A stretch of 64,000 bases of DNA, taken from the NCBI GenBank assembly GCA_012295275.1, contig CM022671.1, positions 21,982,822 to 22,046,821 of the forward strand, given 5' to 3'. Numbering within the stretch: the first letter of the stretch is position 1; the number at the start of each line of letters is the position of its first letter. A program made the translations under genes and the position numbers. This DNA comes from Chrysomallon squamiferum (Eukaryota > Mollusca > Gastropoda > Neomphalida > Peltospiridae). Positions 43,808-56,400 of this stretch are shown here, in pieces. Below the pieces are notes generated by a model, which had not been told where the DNA came from, did not search any database, and worked only from the letters and a program-made list of their open reading frames with translations.

Positions 43808-43890
43808 GAACTATGGTTTGAACGGGAAAACAAAGGATTGGTCCAGCTAGTTATCTCGAACCAACGCACTCACGTCTGAGCTAAAACTTT
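43808..43890 (-). mobile_element. tRNA-derived SINE-like remnant
   Basis: The minus strand shows TTTTAGCTCAGACGTGAGTG, which matches a tRNA A box and D arm. An anticodon-arm-like region follows, and then CCCGTTCAAACC, which matches a T arm/B box. Order and spacing are right for a tRNA head, but stems are broken and no acceptor stem closes, so a SINE fossil is likelier than a functional tRNA. Confidence 0.42.
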
Positions 43891-43899
43891 TCCTTTCAC

Positions 43900-46785
43900 A
43901 TTCACAGAAATATCATTGACGATACGATGATAAGGTTATTTACACAGAAGATGCAGCTGGCTTCTTTGTGCGTTACGAACCCTGTCACATGGGTAATGTT
44001 TCCGTTTTTGTAGCTCTTCGCTTATTTTTGACTTGATGAATGGGAAAGTATTTGCGAGATATGACACGTGTTTCCTTTTTTGTTTCTACGATTATCTGCT
44101 TTCACATAAACTGTTGTATGTTTATTTATTAGTTACGAATTACTGTAAGTTCTAATAAATAAAATATTTCATGTGTTTTTTGTAAACATAACATTCTGAA
44201 TGTTGAAGAGTTTTATAACTTTCTATCTTATAACCACCACAATCACTAACTAAACATTATAGGTCGTTGAAGTCATTTATTCAGTAACTAAAAACCTTAT
44301 GTAACTGTTTTCAGCAGAAACTGTAAAATACAAGATATTTCAAATATAAATATATGATCTGTGTATCTAGAAACTAACAAATAAATAAATAAGAATATAA
44401 AAAAATAATAATAATAAAAACAATTATTTCTTTTACAAAGCCATTACTTCTACACATAACAAGAAAGGAATGAATAAATTCTTAATACTCGAGCAGAAAA
44501 TCTATTTTTTTTAAACTGGCTGTTAGTAAACACGATGGTACACGATGAATTTAGTCGGAATAGTTAGTTAATCCTCTTGATGCCCGCTGGCTCATGGGGC
44601 AATAATCAGAAAGCAATAAATGACAAACTTGGCATTGCAGTGAAATATTGGTCTGTATCAAAACGTAAATTATAACATAATCGAGTTATTTTGCAAGGTG
44701 AAACAGGCATGGAGATTCCCTCGTGTTTCTGCTGCTGATACAGTAAATATTTTAAGCTGTAACCCTTCAGAGTTGTTTTCTCTACACATATTGTTCTAAA
44801 AATAAATAAATAAACAAAAAATAAATTTTGTAGTAAGATTATTAGAGAGAGAGAGACACTTTAATTAGCTTAATTGCTCCTTAAAGGCCTATAAGGTCAT
44901 GAGATAAATTAAATTATCATGATTTTTGCTTCCTATATCTCCCGCGACATTTTGTTTGCACTCTTCTCCTTTATGTATCGTCTATGTGCTGTTTGTTGAC
45001 AACTAAACACTAAACAGTTTTCAACCTCTGGCTCTTAATCCGGAAACCAGTGCATCCGTTTCCAAAGTGCTGATCTGTCTATCTGTCTGTCTGTATATAC
45101 ATGCAATTCATACAAATGCATGTGATAATCACACAAGGCAGAAGATGCCGGTTCTCTGCAGTTTTGAAAGAGAACAGAGAATCTTGCTGGTTGTTTTTTG
45201 TTTTTTGTTTTTTGTTTTTTCCCCGGTTTTGTTTAACTGCTAATGCAGAAATACAAAGGTCATATTAAACTTCTGAACCATTTTCACATGTCAAATCAGC
45301 CAATTTTTCCTTCTTGTTGTCATCGTTGATTGGCAGCCATCAAAAATGTTCCTTGTAACCGAAACAAACTTTGTGAGCAGCGACGATCTATTTTCTGAAA
45401 CGTATATAGACGTTCACTAATCAGTTTTGTTTATAAAATAAAATTTTAAAAATAAATTAAAAATAATCATATGATAATAATAAAAAAAAAAAAAAAAAAA
45501 TACTGTTTTAAGAAAATAAATAATAATAGTAATAAAAATGCCTAATTATGAAAAAGGGCATATATCAGTTTGGTTAAAATAATGTTTTAAACTTGACCCT
45601 TAAAAATGTGTCGAAAATGAACTTCATTAACTTAGCCTACTTTCCTCTTTTACACGCATGTGCAAATGCTTTTTCTTAATTTAACAGCATATGTAGGATT
45701 TACCGAGTTTTAAGCAAATAAACAGAAAATAATAATTAAAAATTAAAATTAAAAATTAAGGATAAAAGAAAATTCTTATCTATAAGAAGTTATTTGTTCA
45801 TTACTTTTCGAGAGATAAATAAATCGCAGTAAAGTAATAGCAGCTTATCTTATAGTGCTTGTAGACAGGCAATTGATTTTATTATTAGTTAATTAATTTG
45901 TATATTAATTAATTACGATCGGCGCCAACACTGTCGTATCATTTTGTAGAACGGGTTTTTTTCTTCATAATTTGAATTAATTTCATTTATTTGAAAAATT
46001 GTGCCCTACTTTCTAAAAACCTAAACTCACTTTTTTTTCTATTCACGTCTGCTTTCTCCGTTTGCTAATAATAACAGAATGATGATGATGATATTAATTT
46101 TTTCTTGCATTTTTCGAATAAGTACAAAAACATCTGCATTTCAAACGTATCCTAGTTCACAGCGCAGAATGTACATTTTAAAAAGACTTTCGGATGTACA
46201 TACGTTTGTCCGAGAATGTGTTCGTACGTGCGTGAGTATACATATATAATACGTGCAGTTATTGTACAAGACCGTGCACAATTACGAATTCATTTCACAC
46301 TACAGTGACACTAACAGCCACATTTCTCTCCCTTGATTGGCGTGAAATGTTTGAAACTGCAGGTCGTGCGATATACATTTTTAAAATACGGTAGCGTTGA
46401 GCAAGATGCTTGGTTGTGATCAGACGACTATTCCCTAAAACGAGAAATCAGTAAACCTGCTGGTCATTTAGTACTGTACGTGTGTGTACATTTCTCATGC
46501 CATTAACATAAGCATCTTGAAGGAGGTTTTGTCAGACATCTTTGCTAATTTTGCACACACACACACACACACACACACTTCAGCATATTGCTATGCTAGT
46601 GTTATTGTGACTGAAAGTGACACATAGTAGATCTGAAATGTACCCTATGTATATATATGTGTGTGTGTGTGTGTGTGTTTATGTATGTATGTATGTATCT
46701 TTTGATACATAATAATTATAAAATAAAAAGCATTGTTATAACTATTATATCATCAATATCAAAGTATGGGTGTTCACACAACAAC

Positions 46786-46816
<31 letters not shown>

Positions 46817-48440
46817 GTAAAAAAAAAGAAAATATACAAACTACATACAAGCTGTTTATTTTCAACATCAGCTGTTGACAATATATTCTTTATTTTATTT
46901 TTTGGTAAATTTTTGGCAGTATATTTAAAACTGCTGACAAGAAATGAAACAACTCATTTTAAACAGTAATGTGAAATTTAATGGGACTTTTTTCTTTATA
47001 ATAAACAACCAAAAATTTTAACAATTATTAATGATCATTTAATTTGTTTTTTCAAAACTGTTAAACTGTATTGAACATTATGCTATAAAATGAAGGAATA
47101 AAATGCTAACAAAAATCTGAACTAAAGTAACTTTAAAAATAAAATACAGGAAATAATTAATATGTAATATGCCATTTTCTCGTATAACAATAACAGACAC
47201 TGAGGGAAAAAAATGTAAAAAAAAAATGTCTTAAGAACTCCAAATTTAAGTTGAAAGTATAATAATTAATCAAATGAACTTTCAGTCAAATTTAATTCCA
47301 AAAAAACTGGTTTAAAGTACTGTAACTTGTGAATTTTTTTTTCATTTCAGAGAACTTTTCATTTAAACTGGGGTTGAAATACATTAACTTTATATATAAA
47401 AATTTTGAATTAAAAAAAGCTTTTTATAAAATAAAATAAAAATTCATACATTGAAATTGTTTTTTAAAGATGTATTTAGATGTTGTTATTAAACAAGCCA
47501 TCTCTATTTACAAAATTTTAATTCATATCAACTATAAAATATATTACAGTAAAACAAATTATCTAAGAATATTTAAAGCTTTGTGAATAAAATAATAATA
47601 ATAATAAAACAAACACACCAAAAAAGAAAAACATTTTTCATTTCATCTTTTGAGGTTTAAATTACCGTTAAACAAATCAATTCATTTGAACAAAATATAA
47701 ATTCATATTAACTACAATGTCTGTAAAACAGATAAAAAGGATATATTTTTTTTTTTTCCAGATAATATTGGCCAGTTCCAGCTGATAACTTCTGCGTTAT
47801 TTATCGAACTTGTTTGCATAGTTTCATTTCACATTTTAAAATGTTGTTTCCTACATAATATTTTGAATCACAAGAAATGTGATGACCATTATTCCTAGCA
47901 AATTTATTGTTATTCTTAATTTATTGGAAGAAGTATTTCTATCTTATACATTTCATCAGACTTTGACACAGATATCAAGGTTTTCAGATGACTGCTTTTT
48001 GTATAAATTTCAACCCCTTCCCACCAGAAAATTATAATTTTAAAAAGCACTTATTTTCAAGGAAAGCAGAAGACAGAAATATAAAAATTAAAAAATAATA
48101 ATAATAATAATAACAATAAAATAAATAAGTAAACAGGATAATTAATCTTTGGAGATCACTTAATGTCTTTGAAAACAACCGAATATATAAAATTTTAAAA
48201 ATTAAAAATTAAAAAAGAAAAATTAAACATCCCTCCGGGATGACTTGCCCCCCATTATAATCACCTCATTATCAGAAATTCACAGAACCATTTGACTAGT
48301 CATGTTTCCTGACCTTCATTTCAGAGCATTCACTGAATGTGGTAACGGAGTTGTGGACATCAAATCTTGTGAGGAATTCAAATAACAATCTCTGAGGTTT
48401 TCTCTTCAATCGGCTAATTAACACCTATTTAAATTTGTGA
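43900..48440. other. Intergenic region between FABP and KMT5A
   Basis: AT-rich DNA with small repeats: TTTTTTG units at about 45,194-45,220, CA at 46,555-46,578, TG/TATG at 46,660-46,699, and A runs at about 45,482 and 46,785-46,814. No gene recognised. The part nearest 48,453 should include the KMT5A 3' UTR; an AATAAA on the minus strand lies near 47,920. Confidence 0.55.
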
Positions 48441-48452
48441 GTTTCTTTCCAT

Positions 48453-51400
48453 TCAAGATTTCAACCAAGGATGAGCTTCCACAGCTGCTTTGCTTCTGTC
48501 ACCGTAATCATACAGGAGTTCCTCCCCTTGTCTGATGTCTCGTGAAGCAACGAGGATGAGGTACGGATGTTTATTAATGTCTACAACTTTTGTTTGGCAG
48601 TTGCTGTCCAGACGGCTGTGGTTCAAAAGTCGACCGAGATAAGGGCTTTCTGCTGTGGCATCAACACTGAAATGAATGAATAAATGAATGAATAAACGAA
48701 TGAAAGGACAGAGGAAAGAGAGAAAGAGTCTGTCACTCTTTCATGAATTAAGCTGTTCTTTAATTTAAAAAAAAATGAAAGATGTGACTGCAAAGGAAAG
48801 CAATGATTCTTTGATATAACAAAAAATATTAATACAAAATCATGTTATAAAACTGAAATATTCACTGACAGTTGATTGTAGTTGAATAAAGACTTTCAGT
48901 CTGAGTTAGTTAGGCTGTTTTTTAACCTTCCCATTTGTATTTAATCTAAAAACAAATAAAAATGACTTTGTAAATTGGATGAACAAAGAGAAACAGAGTA
49001 ACTAAAGTTATATCAATGGTTGAATATAATAATGAATTATAAGTTGATTTAAAAAAAAAAAATTAAAATAAATAAATAAAACTAAACAATGCTTTTTGCT
49101 ATTGATAAAGTATGCAGAAGTGGATAGATGTAACTTTCAGGATACATTAATCTTCATTAAACACACACACACACACACAAATTTGAACGTGAAATAATGT
49201 GTCACAGTGCTTTCTATGTCTATTTGCATATTATATGATATATCATGAGTAATGTTTGGGTTTAAAGTGAGCAGACTAAAATTCAAAAAAAAAAAAAAAA
49301 AAACACTAACCAGTACTGTTTATCCTTGAAAACAAAATAGTACATGTAGCAGCCAATGTCTGGATTTTCTGAATACTGACTCTCTTTCTGCTTGGCCTGT
49401 CCCATGTCTATCAGATCACCAACATACTCCACAACAAACTCTCCTTTCTTGAACTCTCTCGTTGATATGACACCTCTGCCTTTACCTTCGATCTCAACAA
49501 CCTGTGACAAAATAAATAAACAGGGGTGAATTATCATTGCTAATTAATTTAAAATATTTTGTAAATTCTAAAGCTTGATTTAAAATCACTTTGTGAATTT
49601 CACAGATGACTGCAATAATATCATTCTTGAATTTAAAACTATCATTCTGAAATACATGGCATACCAATATTAAAACAAATATTTTATTTATTTATTTTGT
49701 TTTGTGAAATTCAAATACTATGAGCTGTAACATTTTTTGATAATGGATAGTTCTTTATTTCTTCCAGGAAAATGACATAAATTTATTATTTGTTTACCAT
49801 TTAATGAATAAGAAATGTATTTATCATGTCAAATATTTCAAATAATTAATTAATTACAGAAATAAAAAATAAAAAATTTCTTTTATCCCATATCAGAATC
49901 ACTTTTAAGTTACACTTTACCTTAATTAGTACATAACAAAATATACACTGGTTTTAGACATTTCAATGAATAGTAAGATTTTTCATTTTATCAGTAACAA
50001 TACTGCTGATGACTTAAAAATAACTTTTATATTTACTATGTGGTAACTTTGTAATATGGTAACACATTTTCTCTCACAGACATATTAAAAAGGAGTTTAT
50101 TTAAAAAAAAACATTAATTTGTATTTCAACAATCAAATGAGGAGCTGTAAAAAAAATGAAAAGTGTTCATATAAAAGAGAAAGAAATACCTTAAGTCCAT
50201 CTTCAGACTTTGACAAAATTTTCTCTTCCAAATCTTTCTGTTGATCTTTCTAGAGAAAAAAAAGAAAAACAGAAAATTAATTTTAAAGTAGTTCTTTTCA
50301 TATTTAATTATTATATTAACAAACTTGCTAATGATTTTCATTTGGTTTATTACTTTTTGCATACTTGAATAACAAAATGCTGAATATAAAATTTAGGTAT
50401 GTTTAAAAAAAAAAAAAAAAAAATCCATGTCGAGAGAAAATAAATAATAAGTGTAACATATACTATATTACTAATATTAATAGATTAAATGAAGACATTC
50501 TAAATTTTAATTAACTGACTTTCAAAGAAGAAGCACACTGTCGCCCACTTCGTCTGACAGGAAAATAATCAGTTATTGTTTTGCTCTGAACTTCAGTTTT
50601 CCTTAAAATAAATAAAAATACAAAATAGCTATAAATTTACTTTCGTCAACCATAAAGATCCCATGTAAAAATATATATATATATATATAAAAATGTAAAT
50701 TACAAATCAATTAGCAATTCATAATGAAACTATTATACGTACTTCAGAGAAAGAAATTTCCAGATTTGTAATAGCAATACTTGATTATATTTCTTTTTAT
50801 TTGGTCAGAAATTTTTATATGTTGGAGAATGATGACTAGAAAATGTATTTATAATTATAATCTGTGCTCCTATCATGATAAAAAAAAGTATTAGAGACCT
50901 TAAAAAATATTTTTAACTTACTTCTTTCTCGATGATTTGGCTTGTCCAACTGTAAATTTTTCCTCTGCCATTACAGAATGTGCTGATTTCACCCTGCCTT
51001 TCCTACCCCTTCTCTTTTTCGTACCTGATGTGGGTGCTGTTTTAGATGTATTTTCACTTTCTTTGGTCAATACTTTTACATGTTCGGTTTCTTTTTCACT
51101 ATTTTGTGCCTTTACATCACAGTTTTTACAAGATCCCACAAATATTTTGTTATCTTCAACACACGTTTTTGCCTCTTCCAACTCTGCATCTTGCACTTTG
51201 ACTGGTGATGAATCAGGAGTCAGAAGCACTGATGAAGATAACAACGAATCTTCAACATCTTGAAAATAAAACATAAATTTTTTTGTTTTCAATAAGCTCT
51301 TTAGTCTTCCATTTTATTATTATGTGTATGTAAATCTGTTATTATTAGATAAAAAAATCCATCAAGGTTTTCATTAGAAAAATAAATCCATACAACTTCT

Positions 51401-51607
51401 GGACAAAAATTTAATCTACATTTAATGACTTTATTAATACAATATCAATGGATTTTGTTTCTAACCTGATGATTACAGATTACATTTAATACATAAATTG
51501 CACTCACCAGGTTTCTTATCAGATTGAGAATGTGAACCGGGATGATAGAAGTCTGAGATTTTTGAAGGAGAAAGGGGAATACTTCTTATTTCTTCACATG
51601 TCGCCAT
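48453..51607 (-). CDS. KMT5A: Histone H4 lysine-20 monomethyltransferase (SET8/PR-Set7)
   Basis: Six coding exons on the minus strand: 51,607-51,508, 51,258-50,922, 50,601-50,520, 50,249-50,190, 49,501-49,311 and 48,666-48,453. All junctions are GT-AG and in phase, giving 327 residues, close to the family's length. Residues 1-145 are disordered and polar, with a basic KKRRGRKGR patch near 120-130. Exon 3 carries TITDYFPVRR, a PIP-degron-like motif. Exons 5-6 encode the SET domain: EIEGKGRGVIS, FVVEYVGDLID, GCYMYYF, then CVDAT, LLNHSR (NHS motif, substrate/SAM pocket), ASRDI and EELLYDYGDRS, ending in HPWLKS. The enzyme adds one methyl group to H4K20 in chromatin, chiefly in G2/M. There is no post-SET cysteine cluster, as expected for this subfamily. 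It is divergent from SBNO. Confidence 0.95.
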
Positions 51608-53166
51608 AATGTAACTGTCAGCTTGTTCTTCCAGACATTAAACATCTGAAGATTTAAAATAACCAAAATGTACATTCATGCACAAATCCAATGAAATTGA
51701 ACTGAAACACTCCACTCACCACGTCCACTGTCAACAAATAAATCATTTAATTTTAAGTAATGTTTTCTGTACTGCTAAAAGTTAAACCAAAAAAGGTATT
51801 TTTATGCCAATTTATGTATTACAAAAATATTTTAAATAAGTTTTTAAGGTCGCTTATGGTTATAAATTATCTGCCACTTTTGCATGTGGCAGAGAAGAAA
51901 CCGAAACGAATCAAACTTGGGTTCTGTATACATAACATTAACAAAGCATTTTATCACTTACGCTTTTCAGTTTTTGTTTTAAATAGTAATTTGTACGAAT
52001 GCACGAATATAAGAATAATATATTTATTTATTTATTTATTTAAAATGTAGAATCAGAAGAAACCACAAACAACTTAATGCACATTATCGAATTATGGTAA
52101 TCAAATTATAGAATTTAATTTTCAGTATGTCGTTTTCACTGTGACCTGTTGCTAGCGTAAGCGAAATTGTCGGGCTGTCGTTACAGATTGTTTTATTATC
52201 GTATCTGTTAAGATAGCTCTTCAAAACTAAATTTAAAACATATCAGTTTTCCTTTAACTATAACTCGAATTATTCGACTAATCCGAGTAATCGTATCGGT
52301 CTCCTTAATCGTAATTTAATGCTAAGCCTAATGCTACTTTGTTAGTAATGGCTTATCTTAGTATCTACAACTACGAGAGAAATTAACAAGGCATTCAGTA
52401 AATTAATTGACTCATTTCCTTGGGGTTTCCTTATAAAAGTTATAAAAATTAAAACGAATTATAATGATTTATATTCTTATATAATACCTATAGAAATCCA
52501 ACTTCAAGAAATTAACATAACGTCCACTGAATTTTCAAAAGAAAACAAAATCAGTCATCAATTTTATAAATTAAAACATTTATTTTGGATAAATGGTGTT
52601 CATTGGTTAAAATGCAAAGGACATCGATTCAAAGTACCATTTGATTGGTTTTAACCTATAATCGACTGACTAAACACTACCGTTATGAAATAGTGAAACA
52701 TCGTTATTTTATGCGGAATATTCGAGAAATTAACGGTTTATGTAGCAGGTGGTTTCACGGAAACTAATAACTGAACAACCGATGTACAGTTGTTGTATGT
52801 AACTCGTAGCGCGATATATTATAAAAATAATTTGAACTATTATAATTATAGCTGTAAAGTTCTCCCTCTTTTTAAATAGCCAGTACATTTTTAATGATAT
52901 TTACCTTTGAAAAATTACATTGTAGAAAAAAATAAAAAGTTTAAAAACAAAATAACAATCGACCAGTTTTACATATAATTTACCAGTCATTGAAAATAAT
53001 AATAATAATAATAATAAATATGTTTTCGTATGAATAACTCAAATTACAGTTAAGAACAATTTTTATGTGTAAATATTTGGTACAAAAAATCCTGCACTTT
53101 TTAAACATTTTAACACAAAATATTTTAAATCAAATAAACATTAGTAAAGGTAGAAACGAAAACCAC

Positions 53167-53223
<57 letters not shown>

Positions 53224-53388
53224 GGTTTATTACATTTTAACTCTCTTCTTTTTGTCTAATTAATCAACAAATGATGAATCACAAATAAGACTATGGAATT
53301 AGACAGTAGTAGCAAGAGAATTCTGGGTACAGTGAGGCAAATGGCCGAGTATGTTATTGGAAGTGCGTAACGTTGTACTCCACAAATT
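51608..53388. promoter_or_regulatory. Divergent KMT5A/SBNO intergenic region
   Basis: The two start codons are about 1.8 kb apart and point away from each other, so both promoters must lie here or in 5' non-coding exons. A minus-strand AG/GT pair for a KMT5A 5' exon was not identified. The interval contains a TTTA repeat (52,020-52,041), AAT (52,998-53,018) and a perfect ATT run (53,168-53,223) about 165 bases before the SBNO start. No TATA box is convincing. Confidence 0.5.
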
Positions 53389-53406
53389 ATGGCAACAGAA
53401 GCAAAT
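53389..53406 (+). CDS. SBNO1: SBNO first coding exon (MATEAN)
   Basis: ATGGCAACAGAAGCAAAT is followed by the donor GTAAGA in phase 0, which joins in frame to AAT TCT TTC CAA at 54,258. The position fits the short N terminus seen before the QDLL motif in the family. It was chosen by splice phase and context, since it is too short to be recognised alone. Confidence 0.6.
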
Positions 53407-56400
53407 GTAAGACAGTAAAGACGTCAGACACCTAATAAATATGATAATTATAGTTAGATCTTCATAATATAAATATTTAAATCTTAATACTATGTAATTA
53501 TTTCACACAGCAACGTTATAACGATTTTTCAAACTACCACCTAAGTTAACTTTGAGTCAATTGCGGAAGTAAACATTCGGCGAACTGATATATGTGATAC
53601 CTTATCTTCTGTCATAGACATTTTATAATTTAATATTTATTAAAAATAAAATATTTTCTAACGGTGTTGAAATTCAGTAATAAATTGACTAAACGTCAAA
53701 GGTCTAAAATACTTCATAATAAACAGTTCAGATGTGAGATAGTTGTTACAGTCATAATACTAAGAGACTTACAGAGTAAAGGATGTTAATTTTTATTTGT
53801 ATGTTAATACAGATTTGTAGTTGTAGTATACCAGTTTAACTATATACCCTGAGTATTACATACATACAACAACAATAATAATATTAAGAAAAAAAAACTG
53901 CATAGAGATTAACAGTTTGCATGTTTTTGGCACTGATGCACTATATTACTGGTTAAATCTTCTTTATAATGGTATAGTTACCCACATGTTATTATGTATT
54001 AAACACTTGCTTGTCAAATTCATGTCCAGTGGTCTTTTCTGAATTGTTCCCAATATATAGTTTTATTTTTTTAATTTATTATTATTATACAAATATATTT
54101 TGTTAACCTGCAGTAACAAAGATGAACAAAAAAAAACAAAAAAACAAAATTGTAAATTATAATTCTTTTTATTTTAATTAGTTAGTGTCATATTTCTTAT
54201 TTATTTCAGTTACAGCTGGAAAGATATCTTTGATAAAATGTTATTTCTTTCTTTCAGAATTCTTTCCAAGATTTGTTATCAGCTGCATTAGATGAATCGG
54301 GAATTACTGGAAATGACTTAGAAGATTTTGGATTTGATCTAACCCAACCCGCTAGTGGTTTTAACAGTCTCACTGGATCAGTAAGTATTCAAAAAATGTA
54401 TTATTTTTATTTATGTATATACACATAACTTGGTGTTGATTGTTTGGTAAATTTGTTTACTCTTAAAGCTCTCTAGGCGTGCATTACATGCTTTAAACGA
54501 AGATAGACTAGTGTAATAGTGGTCACTAATAGAAAATAGAGGAGAATTTAACAGATTTGATTAGGAGGCAGCTTGAGGATATGATTGTTATAACTGCTTG
54601 CAGGCTTAGGCCTGATGGTTTAAAAATAATCGTTGTTACAGTGTTACCTTCTTTAACTACCACACCACAACCAAGATCCCTTTCTTCATATTCTGTAGGT
54701 TTTGTACCAGGCTTCTTTGATATATTATTTCTCACTTACAGTTCTTCAACAATTTTGTTTTTCTCTTGAGTATTAATAACTCCCACAGAAAAGTAATATT
54801 AAACCAGCATATTAACATTTACAATGCATATACTATATTGTATATATATATTACAATATGTTGTTATAGTTTACTGTTGTTGAGTATTAAATACAACAGT
54901 TTCTTTCATTATATTTTTGTATTTACGTAATGTCTGTTGCTTTTCAGGGCTCAGATTATGCATTAAGTTCCAGTCCATTGTCCATTGGCAAGGATGATTC
55001 ATACAGGCAAATGGTATCATCGCCATCACTTAGAGTTAACACATCTAGTCCTGTAAGCTTTTTCTTCTTGGGGAATATGTGCTCTCCCATACTTATAAAT
55101 TATATATGATTTTATATATTTGTAGACTCACAGACAGACAGCATGCTCACATGCACAGACAAAAAATGTATAATTATATGTTAAAATGTAAATCATAATA
55201 TTTTGTCATGAAGATATGGATTATATTTTTTAATTCTTAATTTTTTATTTAAGTGTTGTAAATATTGCTTATAGTAAGCAGTGAGTGTTTGATTTCAAAA
55301 ATCATTTATTTCAGACATTGTAATGGTATAATAACTTGGTAAGATTTTGGTATAATATAACTGATTCGTAACAATTTTATTATGTAAAATAGATAAAAAA
55401 AAGATTTTCATCTATTCTGATACAACTCGTATAGATTAATAGCACAGATAGCAAAACATGTTTGAAATAAGTTGTTTTAAAAATTTAATGTATTCTATAA
55501 ATTATTTCAGGTACTGGGGCAGACAATCCATAGACCAGTGGCAACACATGCTGTACCAGGTCAGGCATCAGTGGTGCCCAAAATCATTCAGATTCCCAGC
55601 ACAAAGGGAAATCCAACTGTAATCTCAGGTGTATCAACCTTGCCATCAAATCTCTCTCGATCTCTGCTCCAGACTGGGTCTCCGGGTCAGCCACGGGTAA
55701 TAACAATTCGGCGGTTCGGATCAGGTAACAACGTGGGTGCCAAACAAACAATCACCCTGGCTCCCCAGTCTGGAGGGGTGGGAAATGCAAAATACATAGT
55801 GACCAACGGGGCAAAACATAAGCACACTGATCGACAGGAATGCACTGCAGCTTGGGAACGTGAAAACAACTCTTTCGGGCAATGGCCTTAACGGTCAGGT
55901 CATTCAGGCCGGCTCGCCCATTCACGTGATCAGCAAAGCTGGACTCAGTGGCGGAAAGATAATTTCCGTAACATCAAGTTCAGGTGTTCCGTTTTCAACC
56001 GCAAGTGCCACCACCATACACCGGTCAGCATCCACCGGTCAGTTTCAGACGGTGACCAACAATTCGGTGCAGAGGGCCAACATGGCAACGTATTCCACAG
56101 CCTCTCCACTGCACCGATCAGCGACTATTTCCAGTTTCCAGATGAAAAACAAAGCCGGGGATCAGTCGCATTCTCAGCTCACAGCACTGCAGGCGTTCTC
56201 ACAGCTTCAGAGACTGAAGAATGGCGACAGCTTGCCACCTCGCACTGTTGTGAGTCTGTCTTCAGTTTCACCGGGCTCGCCAGGCGGAAATGTACCCACT
56301 CTAGTGTCACACATGGACGACAGGAACAATAGTTTTTTTAATGGCTCAAATATTCATGCGACAGTAACCAACAAAGATATCTCCAGGATATGGTCCAATG

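Noticed and set aside
43808-43890. Functional tRNA gene
   Set aside because: A- and B-box-like parts are present, but stems do not pair and no acceptor stem or terminator is evident; scored as a SINE remnant.
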